This document shows, in pieces, positions 17,303 through 25,817 of a stretch of DNA of 64,000 nt. Positions within the stretch are counted from its first letter, which is position 1. The number at the start of each line of letters is the position of its first letter. Location: assembly GCF_002964605.1 (NCBI RefSeq), contig NZ_PQDH01000002.1:434001-498000 (forward strand). The letters are read 5' to 3'. This DNA comes from Vallitalea okinawensis (lineage in GTDB: Bacteria; Bacillota; Clostridia; Lachnospirales; PQDH01). The notes under the pieces were generated by a model. That model was not told the DNA's origin and made no database searches. It saw only the letters and a program-made list of their open reading frames with translations. The position numbers and the translations under genes were made by a program.

Positions 17303-18853
17303 TTATAAATTATTTCTATAATCACTTGGACTCTGTCCCACATATTTTTTAAAAATATTTGTGAAATAGGCTGGATCATCATATCCGATTAAATGTCCAA
17401 TTTCATATATCTTCTGAGTATTATCTCTTAATAAAACTTTAGCTCTCTCAACACGATATCGGTTAATGGCTTCTGATAAAGTGATACCAGTTTTCCTTTT
17501 GTAGACCCTACTGATATAGCTTTTGCTAACATGAAGATGTTCACTTATACCTTCTAATGTAATATTGTTCATGTAATGGGTCTTAATATAATGATCAATA
17601 TGATTAATTAAATAGGACTTGACCACTTTTTGCTCATCAATCAGTTCTTGGCTAAATTTCATCAGATCTTTACAAACTTCTAATAGTGCATAGATGGTTT
17701 TACTATTTTCAACTGCTTGATAAAGGTTTTTTTCCTTCTCCTTTAAGCTAGCTTTTTTATCAAAGTGTTCCAATCTTCTTAGTATTAAAGAACTGATATA
17801 AAGTACATCTACCTTACAACTATGTAACGGTCTTTTATGCATAATTAATTTTCTTTTCCAAATCTCCAAAGTCTGTAATGCTTGATGATAGTCCTTAGAA
17901 AAAAGATACTCGATAAGCTCCTTTGGTATTTCAGTTTTATGGTTGGAAGCGCTTTCTTGCTCTTTATGAGTATAAACCGTTATCACACTACCACCATCAC
18001 CTAGTTTGCCTAATGCCATGACAGATTGCTCATAGGCAACATTAAGCCTATATAAGTTATCAACAACTTGACTGATGCCAAACCGTATATCAATTTGCAT
18101 GAATTGTTCAATCATCTGTAATGTTTGCAAACATTGTTCCTTAACCTGCTCAACATTCAACCGATCATTGGCATTCTTACTTACAATAAGCATAATATTA
18201 TTCTTCTTAATGTTAACCACATAGTAACCATAGCCCTTAAAACTAATGGCTACAATATCTTCAATCATCTTAATCGTATCCAACACATTTATACCTTGGT
18301 CATTATAAAGAATTTCACATGAGCAAATACAGTATTTCTTTTGATCCAAGTTATATTTTTTTATTTGTGAATCATCTTCAATAAGTCTAGACATTGCTAT
18401 AGTTTCAAGTATGTAAGATGTAATATCCTTTATATCCTTTTCATCCAAGGGGTCCTTAGCTAACTCTTTTTCCTTTTCAGATTCGATGATTTTTTTAGCC
18501 TGAAGGACAGCTTTAGGTAATTCATTGACAAAATCATTCTTAATGACAAAATCAACAGCACTGTAGCGAATAGCTTGTTGAGCATAATTGAACTGAGAGT
18601 ATGCTGTTAGTATAATACTCTTAGTTGATGATTCTTTTTCATATAACGTTTTTATTAACTGAATACCATCCATTTGAGGCATCTTGATATCTGTAATAAG
18701 TATGTCTACAACGTTGGATTCCATAAAGCCAAGTGCTTCTATTCCATTTGCACAGTCACAAATGACTTCACAGTCCATACTTTTCCAATCAATGAGACTT
18801 TTTATTCCTTCTCGAATAACTTGCTCATCTTCTACAATAAGAACTTGATACAT
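17303..18853 (-). CDS. YesN-type response regulator with AraC DNA-binding domain
   Basis: It has an N-terminal receiver (LIVEDEQ, phospho-acceptor Asp55 in ILITDIKMPQMDG, Lys in VIKND), a long middle region of about 270 residues, and two AraC HTH motifs at the C-terminus (EIGHLIGYDDPAYFTNIFKKYVG). The start is the ATG with GGGGGAG 5 nt upstream; an earlier in-frame ATG overlaps that site. It forms a two-component pair with the YesM-type kinase 18 nt upstream and probably activates the transporter and hydrolase genes that follow. Confidence 0.93.
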   Translation of the reverse strand: MYQVLIVEDEQVIREGIKSLIDWKSMDCEVICDCANGIEALGFMESNVVDILITDIKMPQMDGIQLIKTLYEKESSTKSIILTAYSQFNYAQQAIRYSAVDFVIKNDFVNELPKAVLQAKKIIESEKEKELAKDPLDEKDIKDITSYILETIAMSRLIEDDSQIKKYNLDQKKYCICSCEILYNDQGINVLDTIKMIEDIVAISFKGYGYYVVNIKKNNIMLIVSKNANDRLNVEQVKEQCLQTLQMIEQFMQIDIRFGISQVVDNLYRLNVAYEQSVMALGKLGDGGSVITVYTHKEQESASNHKTEIPKELIEYLFSKDYHQALQTLEIWKRKLIMHKRPLHSCKVDVLYISSLILRRLEHFDKKASLKEKEKNLYQAVENSKTIYALLEVCKDLMKFSQELIDEQKVVKSYLINHIDHYIKTHYMNNITLEGISEHLHVSKSYISRVYKRKTGITLSEAINRYRVERAKVLLRDNTQKIYEIGHLIGYDDPAYFTNIFKKYVGQSPSDYRNNL

Positions 18854-18871
18854 ACCGTCTCCCCCCATCGC

Positions 18872-20650
18872 CTAGGCTATCTTATCCTTTTGAATCTTAA
18901 TAATAACTCTCGTACCTTTCCCCTTCTCACTATGAATAATTAACCCATACTCTTCACCATATATCCGCTTTAACCGGGTGTTAATATTACTCAATCCTAT
19001 TTTTTCACGACTGTTCCCATCTTTCACTTGTATATCTTGAAGTTCCAGCTCATTGGTATCAAAACCACTACCATCATCATTAACTTCCACATATAGATCC
19101 TGGTCATCTTCCCAAACTGTCACGACTATTTTCACCACATCTTCATGATTTTCAACTCCATGGATGACTGCATTTTCTACGATAGGTTCTATCGTAAGTC
19201 GAGGTACCTTAATCTCCTTAAGGTGTTCATCAATATTAATCTCATAATGCAACTTCTCTGAAAAACGTTGTTGTTGCAAATAGAGATAAAAATCCACATA
19301 CTTCAGCTCTTCCTCTAGAGTTGTATAGGTATTCTTATTGGAATGTAAAGACGCCCTTAGTAAACCTGATAAAGAAGTCAGCATGTTATAAACCGTCTCA
19401 TCTGAACTCATCTTTGCCTTGATTTGAATCACCAATAATATATTAAATAAGAAATGAGGATTAATCTGCTGTTGTAAGAACTTAAATTCCATCTCTTGAA
19501 GCATGATCTTAGATTCATATGTTGTTTGGATAAGATACTTCATTTCCGTTGTCATAGCGTTGAAAGTATGACTAATGCCATCTACTGCATCATTTTTGTA
19601 GCTAGGCATTTTCACATCGTAGTTGGCATTCTTTACTTCTTTCATGGCATTAGTCAAATCCTTAATAAAGGCTGTGACTTTCTTTGATAAGAAAGTACCA
19701 ATGACCGCTATAATAATACTTAGTATCAGAGCTGTATTAATAAAAAGTGGAAACTGATCAAAAGCTTGATTAAAAATGTAGTTGTGCGGTACTAAGTTTA
19801 TAAACACTAATTGGCTATTTTCTACTTTTTTAGCTATAGCAACATATTTCTTATTATTTAATGTGAGATTGCTAATTTGATCATATGTCATGCTACTCAT
19901 AATAGCATTATCACAGAGCTTTCCGTTCCTTGTTTCATCACTTGATGAATAAATCATGCCGTCTTCATCAGTTAAATAAGTCTGTGTATCCTTAGAAGCT
20001 ATAGCACCGTGATAGAGTCTTTTAAAAGCATTTGCTTCCGTTGCAATAAGAATAACTAAAGATTTATTACTTTGGAAATCGTATTTTAATTTCAATGCAT
20101 AATAGATGTAATTGCCCTGTTCTAAAGGTGGTAAAAATTCTGAACCAGATACTTTATTTAACTTGCTATAGGCTTCATTAGAACCTGCTATAATCTGCTT
20201 TTCTGACAATGGTTTTGCATATGTATAACTGATCAACTGGTCATCTACAAAGATAGAAATATAACTGATGAGGTCTGCTTTCCAAGCACTACTATAGTTG
20301 AGTACATGCTTGATTTCTTCTTCTAATTTATTAACACTGCTATAAAAATCTTTTCCTTGGGTATCTAAACTCTGAGGATTATCAATCCATGTCACAATGG
20401 TGTTGGAGGCCGCTACAGCATGAGCCGTATTAGTTATCAGTGCTAGAGTTTGCTCAATGTTTTCCTTTGTCTTATCCACATAAATGGTCATCTTCTCATA
20501 GGTTGCATCTACAGATTTTGTATATAGGATGATGGATGAAAAAATTCCCATAATCATCATGGCTATAAACATAAAAAGCACAGAAGCTACAACAATTTGA
20601 TTTTGAGCAGACACATGCTTAATTTTATGAACTATTTTATATTTAAGAAT
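18872..20650 (-). CDS. YesM-type sensor histidine kinase, probable ATT start
   Basis: It has a first membrane segment near the N-terminus, an extracytoplasmic dCache-like sensor, a second membrane segment (FINTALILSIIIAVIGTFLS), a HAMP, then the His_kinase domain with QINPHFLFN (phospho-acceptor His near residue 397) and HATPase (IVENAVIHG, DDGSGF, GLSNINTRL). The only canonical start is a GTG at 20614 with no ribosome site. GGGGGAGG at 20655-20662 is followed 4 nt later by an in-frame ATT at 20650, which would add a basic IILKYKIVHKIKH-type cytoplasmic leader normal for this family. If the GTG is used, the protein is 580 residues. Confidence 0.85.
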   Translation of the reverse strand: MLKYKIVHKIKHVSAQNQIVVASVLFMFIAMMIMGIFSSIILYTKSVDATYEKMTIYVDKTKENIEQTLALITNTAHAVAASNTIVTWIDNPQSLDTQGKDFYSSVNKLEEEIKHVLNYSSAWKADLISYISIFVDDQLISYTYAKPLSEKQIIAGSNEAYSKLNKVSGSEFLPPLEQGNYIYYALKLKYDFQSNKSLVILIATEANAFKRLYHGAIASKDTQTYLTDEDGMIYSSSDETRNGKLCDNAIMSSMTYDQISNLTLNNKKYVAIAKKVENSQLVFINLVPHNYIFNQAFDQFPLFINTALILSIIIAVIGTFLSKKVTAFIKDLTNAMKEVKNANYDVKMPSYKNDAVDGISHTFNAMTTEMKYLIQTTYESKIMLQEMEFKFLQQQINPHFLFNILLVIQIKAKMSSDETVYNMLTSLSGLLRASLHSNKNTYTTLEEELKYVDFYLYLQQQRFSEKLHYEINIDEHLKEIKVPRLTIEPIVENAVIHGVENHEDVVKIVVTVWEDDQDLYVEVNDDGSGFDTNELELQDIQVKDGNSREKIGLSNINTRLKRIYGEEYGLIIHSEKGKGTRVIIKIQKDKIA

Positions 20651-20707
20651 AATACCTCCCCCTTCGGTAATTCCGATTTTGAGCCTTTAGAAATGTAACT
20701 ATAGAAA

Positions 20708-20792
20708 AAATCTCCTTTTATGTTATGAGTAATTCTCTAAAATAAGCAGTAAAAGGAGATTTCATATGACCAGTTTATTACAAAATCCATGA
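20708..20792. promoter_or_regulatory. 13-bp inverted repeat, with an 8-codon ORF behind its 3' arm
   Basis: AAATCTCCTTTTA (20708-20720) and TAAAAGGAGATTT (20750-20762) are perfect inverted repeats with a 29-nt loop. On the minus strand the stem is followed by TTTTTTC, so it could be a terminator or attenuator in the yesM leader. On the plus strand the 3' arm holds a ribosome site for a tiny ORF, ATG 20766 to TGA 20792 (MTSLLQNP). Confidence 0.5.
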
Positions 20793-20845
20793 ACATTCAA
20801 CCCTCATTTTACAATAATTCTCAAAATATTATTTTACTTTTCCCC

Positions 20846-20876
20846 TTGACTTTAGCTTTAGGCGAAGGTTTATACT
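20846..20876 (+). promoter_or_regulatory. MerR-type promoter with 19-bp spacer
   Basis: TTGACT (20846-20851) and TATACT (20871-20876) are separated by 19 bp instead of 17. Long spacers mark promoters that MerR-family proteins activate by twisting DNA. The spacer contains a partial dyad (CTTTAGC / GGCGAAG). It lies directly before the MerR-fusion gene, so the gene is probably autoregulated. Confidence 0.75.
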
Positions 20877-20923
20877 AAGAAACAGATAGGAAAAAAATGA
20901 ATAAAACAAAAGGAGAGAATTCA

Positions 20924-21988
20924 ATGCCAAATGATAAAAGATATACTATTAATCAAGTGGCTCAGCTTTTTCAGATTACGACTAACAAACTTAGATTCTA
21001 TGAAAAAAAGGGATTAATCAAAGCAATACGTGATAAGCAAAATAACTATCGCTATTATAGCGATAAACACTTAATTAAAATACAGGCTATATTGATGTAT
21101 AGGGTCCTGGGGTTCTCAATAGAAGACATTCAGACGGTTTTAAATAAAGATTATCGTGATGGCTTCTTAAACCTCTTTTATAACCAATGGAAAATGGTTA
21201 ATGATGAGATGCATCATTTAAGACTTCTTCAAGGATCACTAGAGAAAATTATGGATGCCATGTATGAAGGGGATGAATACAATACTATGGATAGAATTAT
21301 AGAATCATGTAAGAGAATTAATGAAGTCCAAGCTATCAAAAATAATTGGGAAGATAGATGGAATTTTGATCATTGGTCTAAGACATATGATACCTCTGTT
21401 AAAAATAATGTGGGGGAACTTGGTATCTATGAACATTATGAAGAGGTTTTGGAGAACGTATACCAATTAGCAACAAAAGATATTCATGAAACACCAAATC
21501 ATATTAAAGTATTAGATATTGGTGTTGGAACAGGTAACCTTTCAGAGAAATTCTTATCCAATAACTATGATATTGTAGGCATTGATCAATCGAGAGAAAT
21601 GCTTAATGTAGCTAAGAAGAAATTTCCTAAGCTCCCAGTTAGATTAGGTGAATTTCTTAAGATTCCCTTTGATAATAATCAATTTGATATCATCGTAACT
21701 ACATACGCTTTCCATCATTTAAATGACTCCGAGAAAAGTATAGCCATTGAAGAGATGCTCCGAGTATTAAAGGATAAGGGTGTTATAGTCATAGGGGATA
21801 TGATGTTTGAAAATGAGGGGCAAAAACAAGAGATGCTGAGTCAGCTATCGGTACAACAACGGGCTGAAATCGAAGATGAATATTATACGAATATCGAACT
21901 TTTGAGACAAGTTATTGAAGAGCATGGTATGAAACTTAGATATGAACCCATTGATTATATTAATTATCTTGTAAAAATTTCTATATAG
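20924..21988 (+). CDS. MerR-family regulator fused to SAM-dependent methyltransferase
   Basis: Residues 1-70 form a MerR winged helix (YTINQVAQLFQITTNKLRFYEKKGLI), followed by a helical linker, then a class I methyltransferase with motif I VLDIGVGTGN near residue 200, IVGIDQS, and DIIVTTYAFHHL. The start is the ATG at 20924 with AAAGGAGAG upstream, not the ATG at 20897. The product is 354 residues. The enzyme domain may act as the effector sensor (SAM or substrate) or modify the compound that triggers the regulator; this is inference. It stands alone, followed by a shared terminator. Confidence 0.88.
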   Translation: MPNDKRYTINQVAQLFQITTNKLRFYEKKGLIKAIRDKQNNYRYYSDKHLIKIQAILMYRVLGFSIEDIQTVLNKDYRDGFLNLFYNQWKMVNDEMHHLRLLQGSLEKIMDAMYEGDEYNTMDRIIESCKRINEVQAIKNNWEDRWNFDHWSKTYDTSVKNNVGELGIYEHYEEVLENVYQLATKDIHETPNHIKVLDIGVGTGNLSEKFLSNNYDIVGIDQSREMLNVAKKKFPKLPVRLGEFLKIPFDNNQFDIIVTTYAFHHLNDSEKSIAIEEMLRVLKDKGVIVIGDMMFENEGQKQEMLSQLSVQQRAEIEDEYYTNIELLRQVIEEHGMKLRYEPIDYINYLVKISI

Positions 21989-22053
21989 TAACACGTGTGG
22001 CAGGTGATCTAATAATACCACTTATGTGAAACGAAACGCTCATAAATAAATTT

Positions 22054-22092
22054 AAAAGCATGAATCTGCTTAAAATAGATTTCATGCTTTTT
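22054..22092. terminator. bidirectional terminator
   Basis: AAAAGCATGAATCT pairs with AGATTTCATGCTTTT (one bulge), with T- and A-runs on either side. It lies between the convergent MerR-fusion and nitroreductase genes and can serve both. Confidence 0.8.
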
Positions 22093-22105
22093 AAGAACTT
22101 CCTTC

Positions 22106-22687
22106 TTATTTAACTTGATTGATGAATAGCACTTCCTCCATTTTTCGCTTAGGTACATTCAAGCATCCATCGTCATCTAAAAAATAGCGTATTGATTGGT
22201 CTTCACCGACATCCACGACTTTTGGTTCTTCAAGGGGATAACCTAGAGCAATAATGGAGTGTAATTGGTAAGTTTCTGGTATGTTGAGTAGTTCTTTAAT
22301 TGCTCCCCGCTCAATAGCACCTAACCAGCAACTTCCTAACCCTTGAGCTTGTGCAGTTAACAATATACTCTGACCAACAATACCTGCTGCCACATCTGCT
22401 TTTGTTTGTTTCTCTTCATCTACTAGTAACGCAATGTAGGCAGTGGGTTTTTCTCCCTCCTGTGGTGTATAATCTGGATATAGATATCCTGCCCACTTAG
22501 TATGAGGAAATATATCCTCAATTAGTTGATCTTCAGTTATTATACAATATTTCATGGGTTGCTTATTCCCTCCTTGCGGAGATACACGAGCAACATCAAC
22601 ACATGAAACTAATAGCTCTAGATCTATTTTTTTCTGTGAAAATTTCCTTATACTTCTTCTTTTCTTGACGACTTCAAAAAAATCCAT
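22106..22687 (-). CDS. nitroreductase-family FMN oxidoreductase
   Basis: The 193-residue product has the nitroreductase fold. RRSIRKF at the N-terminus binds the FMN phosphate, with PQGGNKQPMKYCII, GIVGQSILLTAQAQGLGSCWLGAI and a C-terminal ALGYP following. Members reduce nitro compounds, quinones or flavins, or dehalogenate or deaminate; the reaction here is unknown. It is cytoplasmic and appears monocistronic. Confidence 0.9.
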   Translation of the reverse strand: MDFFEVVKKRRSIRKFSQKKIDLELLVSCVDVARVSPQGGNKQPMKYCIITEDQLIEDIFPHTKWAGYLYPDYTPQEGEKPTAYIALLVDEEKQTKADVAAGIVGQSILLTAQAQGLGSCWLGAIERGAIKELLNIPETYQLHSIIALGYPLEEPKVVDVGEDQSIRYFLDDDGCLNVPKRKMEEVLFINQVK

Positions 22688-22776
22688 AGGCTTACCTACT
22701 TTCTATAATAAAATCCAATTAAATCTATTATAGCATACTCATGAGATGTTTATTATTACCGCTAACTTAATATCTC

Positions 22777-22804
22777 TTCACCTTTACAGAACATATACTA
22801 TAAA
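22777..22804 (+). promoter_or_regulatory. possible sulfatase promoter
   Basis: TTCACC (22777-22782) and TATAAA (22799-22804) are 16 bp apart, 28 bp before the start codon. The match is imperfect. Confidence 0.35.
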
Positions 22805-22831
22805 GAATAAAAAAACGTAAAGGGTGATTAC

Positions 22832-24673
22832 TTGGATAATTACAGTTATAAAGACTTAGATGATGCTAAATTATTAGACAAACCTAATTTTTTAATCATC
22901 ACAGTCGACGAAGATCGTTTTCCACCTGTTTATGAATCCGATGAAATAAAGGCTTGGAGAAAAAAATATCTTAAAGCTCAGGAAATGTTGAAGGATAATG
23001 GTCTTCAGTTTAATAATCACTATGTAGGAAGTACAGCTTGTTCACCAAGCCGTGGGACTCTATATACTGGTCAATATCCATCACTTCATGGCGTTAGCCA
23101 AACAACTGGCGCTGCAAAAGATGACTTTGACCCTGATATATTTTGTTTAGATCCAAATACAGTACCCACCATTGGTGACTACTTTCGTACTGCTGGATAC
23201 AGAACATTTTGGAAAGGCAAATGGCATGCCTCACAAGCTGATCTTTTAATTCCTGATACCCATGACTCATACCTTACCTACAACTCGGAAACGGGTGTAC
23301 CAATATCTGCTAATGAAGAGTTATACCTTAATGCTAATCGTCTTAAGGAATATGGCTTTGATAGCTGGATAGGACCAGAACCATTTGGAAGTAATCCACG
23401 TAATTCTGGCTCATCAGCTTCTATAGGGTTAAGTGGACGTGACATCATTTATGCAGATGAAGTTATAAAATTAATACGAAATCTTGACGATGAACAGAGG
23501 CGCACAGATAGACCTGATACCAAGCCTTGGGTTATCATGAGCTCATTTGTTAATCCTCATGACATAGCTTTATTCGGTGCAATTACACGAATAGATCCAT
23601 TGTTTCGTTTTGAAATTGATCCATCTGTTCCTGATATTCCACGTGCTCCTACAGCAGATGAATTATTACTCACAAAACCTCGAGCCCAAAGAAGCTATAG
23701 AGAGGTTTACCCAAAAGCTTTACAACCTCTAGAAGATACTCTATTTTATCGCCAACTCTACTATACACTTCAACTTAAGGTCGATAGAGACATGCAGAGG
23801 GTCATAAGTGCTATTAAAAACTCCTCCTTTTATAATAATACTATTGTTATATTTACATCAGATCACGGAGATATGATAGGAGCCCATGGTGGTCTATTCC
23901 AAAAGTGGTATCAAGCTTATGAGGAGACCATTCATGTGCCCTTCATCATTCATAATCCAATTCTATTCAGTAAACGTGAATCAACTAGCATTCTTACTAA
24001 TCACGTTGATATTTTACCAACCCTATTAGGGTTAGCTGGTATAAATACTAAGAAAGCTCAAAGAATACTGGGTAAAAGTCATACTGAAGTACATCCATTA
24101 GTAGGTAAGGATCTATCCCCCTTTATTTTTAAAGAAGTGGTCGATCAAGTTCTGGATGAGCCCGTGTATTTTATGACTGATGATGATTTTACCAAAGGAC
24201 TCAATCAAACTAGTATTCTTGGTGTACCCTATAATTCAGTAGTTCAACCAAACAGTATTGAAACTGTTGTTACCACATTAACTACTGGTGAGGATAATTC
24301 TAAAGAAATTTGGAAATACTCCCGTTACTTTGATAACCCACAATTTTGGAGTGATCCTGGTTGTGAAGACAAAGATGTCAGTCAAAGTAATGAAACACAG
24401 ATAACACCAGACATAAGTTGCTCAACTTGTATAACAACTGTGAAAACTCGCCCTGTAGATGATGAAATTGAATTCTACAATCTAACAAAAGATCCCCTTG
24501 AAACTAAAAATCTTTCAGATCCTGAATTTTCTACCCCTGAATCAAGAATCGTAGAAATAGTTCTTGCAAAGATTTTGGAAGAACAATGTAGGCAGAAACG
24601 ACTATATCCTACCAGCGGTAATGTTCCTGGGAAACCGTCTTGTCAGACATGTGCACCAGACTATAATATTTAA
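22832..24673 (+). CDS. type I sulfatase (cysteine type)
   Basis: It hydrolyses sulfate esters using formylglycine made from Cys70 in ACSPSRGTLYTGQYP (the CxPxR signature). Metal-site regions include LIITVDEDR near the N-terminus and FTSDHGDMIGAHG near residue 345. The start is TTG at 22832 with AAAGGGTGA upstream. There is no signal peptide, so it works in the cytoplasm on imported sulfated sugars. In anaerobes the Cys is usually converted by the radical-SAM enzyme anSME; no such gene is in the window. An unusual feature is two C-terminal CxxC pairs (CSTC and CQTC). The sugar transporter downstream may feed it. Confidence 0.93.
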   Translation: MDNYSYKDLDDAKLLDKPNFLIITVDEDRFPPVYESDEIKAWRKKYLKAQEMLKDNGLQFNNHYVGSTACSPSRGTLYTGQYPSLHGVSQTTGAAKDDFDPDIFCLDPNTVPTIGDYFRTAGYRTFWKGKWHASQADLLIPDTHDSYLTYNSETGVPISANEELYLNANRLKEYGFDSWIGPEPFGSNPRNSGSSASIGLSGRDIIYADEVIKLIRNLDDEQRRTDRPDTKPWVIMSSFVNPHDIALFGAITRIDPLFRFEIDPSVPDIPRAPTADELLLTKPRAQRSYREVYPKALQPLEDTLFYRQLYYTLQLKVDRDMQRVISAIKNSSFYNNTIVIFTSDHGDMIGAHGGLFQKWYQAYEETIHVPFIIHNPILFSKRESTSILTNHVDILPTLLGLAGINTKKAQRILGKSHTEVHPLVGKDLSPFIFKEVVDQVLDEPVYFMTDDDFTKGLNQTSILGVPYNSVVQPNSIETVVTTLTTGEDNSKEIWKYSRYFDNPQFWSDPGCEDKDVSQSNETQITPDISCSTCITTVKTRPVDDEIEFYNLTKDPLETKNLSDPEFSTPESRIVEIVLAKILEEQCRQKRLYPTSGNVPGKPSCQTCAPDYNI

Positions 24674-24700
24674 AACTCCAGATTTCTGGAGTTTTATTTT
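24672..24700 (+). terminator. sulfatase terminator
   Basis: AAAACTCCAG and CTGGAGTTTT form a 10-bp stem with a 4-nt loop, followed by ATTTT. It starts at the sulfatase stop codon. Confidence 0.85.
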
Positions 24701-24711
24701 ACAAAATTAAC

Positions 24712-24739
24712 TTGACAAAGAACAGATTTAATTTATAAT
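24712..24739 (+). promoter_or_regulatory. consensus promoter for ROK-MFS operon
   Basis: TTGACA (24712-24717) and TATAAT (24734-24739) are both perfect, with a 16-bp spacer, 45 bp before the ROK start codon. Confidence 0.8.
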
Positions 24740-24783
24740 AATACTTATGATAAGTCTTAACGAAAGTCGAGGTGGTATTCAAA

Positions 24784-25800
24784 ATGCCTGCTAATTCAAT
24801 GAAACTTAAAGAAATTAATACTGAGCTGGTTAAATCTGTTCTAAAAAAGCAAGATTACTGTACAAAATCAAGTATTGCAAAAGCAACAAGTCTTAGCGTG
24901 GCTACCTGCGGGAATATCCTTAAAGAATTGATAGCAACAGGAGAAGTCTTAGAAATTGATTTAAAACCATCAACTGGTGGTCGACCAGCAAGGCGATTTG
25001 TGTATAATGAAAATTACGCTTACGTTGCTGTGCTTTATGCACGTAAAGAAGGTGATTATAAAAGTCTAACTTGTGTTGTATCAAATATGATAGGTATACA
25101 TGTTTATGAAACCTATTTGGAACTGGAGGATATCTCAATAAAGGAATTTGATGATGCAATACACATGCTATTAAAGCTCTATCCCAATATAAAAGTACTA
25201 GGAATTGGTATACCAGGTGTTGTTCGTCAAGGTATTATAGATATTTGTGACTTCAAGAAACTGAGTGGAGAACCTCTTCAACAACATTTAGAAAAGAAAT
25301 TCAACCTCCAGGTTATTATTGAAAATGACGTGAATAGTACTGCGTATGGTTTCTTTCATCGAACTCAATATACAGATGCAGAAAGTATGGTATACATCTA
25401 CTATCCAATAGATGAGAACCCAGGTGCAGGAATTATTGTTAATGGACAAATATTGCTGGGACAGTCCAATTTTGCTGGTGAAGTTTCTTTCCTTCCTCTT
25501 GGAGTAAATCCAAAAAATCAAAGTGATATTCAAAAGAATAAAGAACTCTTTGCTGATCTTGTTGCTAAAACAATTATGTCCATAAATTGTGTCATTAATC
25601 CAAAGAGTATCATTTTATCTGGATTCTGTTTTACGGAGCAAATGATTGAATCTATTAAGACTTTACTTCATTTATTATCTCCAAAAGGACATCTTCCTGA
25701 ATTAATAATTGAGGATGACATTCATGATAGTTATATTTACGGTTTGACTTCTATGGCCCTAACAAAATTGTCATGCAATATTCAACTCATTGAAAAATAA
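24784..25800 (+). CDS. ROK-family transcriptional regulator
   Basis: An N-terminal winged helix (SSIAKATSLSVATCGNILKELIATGEV) is followed by an actin-like ROK domain (VLGIGIPGVV, IIENDVNSTAYG, AGEVSFLPLG). The zinc-binding cysteine motif of true ROK kinases is absent, so it is likely a repressor that senses a sugar. The start is the ATG at 24784, with GAGGTG 9 nt upstream. It is followed by the MFS gene after 17 nt and is probably cotranscribed with it; it may also control the sulfatase. Confidence 0.87.
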   Translation: MPANSMKLKEINTELVKSVLKKQDYCTKSSIAKATSLSVATCGNILKELIATGEVLEIDLKPSTGGRPARRFVYNENYAYVAVLYARKEGDYKSLTCVVSNMIGIHVYETYLELEDISIKEFDDAIHMLLKLYPNIKVLGIGIPGVVRQGIIDICDFKKLSGEPLQQHLEKKFNLQVIIENDVNSTAYGFFHRTQYTDAESMVYIYYPIDENPGAGIIVNGQILLGQSNFAGEVSFLPLGVNPKNQSDIQKNKELFADLVAKTIMSINCVINPKSIILSGFCFTEQMIESIKTLLHLLSPKGHLPELIIEDDIHDSYIYGLTSMALTKLSCNIQLIEK

Positions 25801-25817
25801 TAGATAAGGAGAATATC

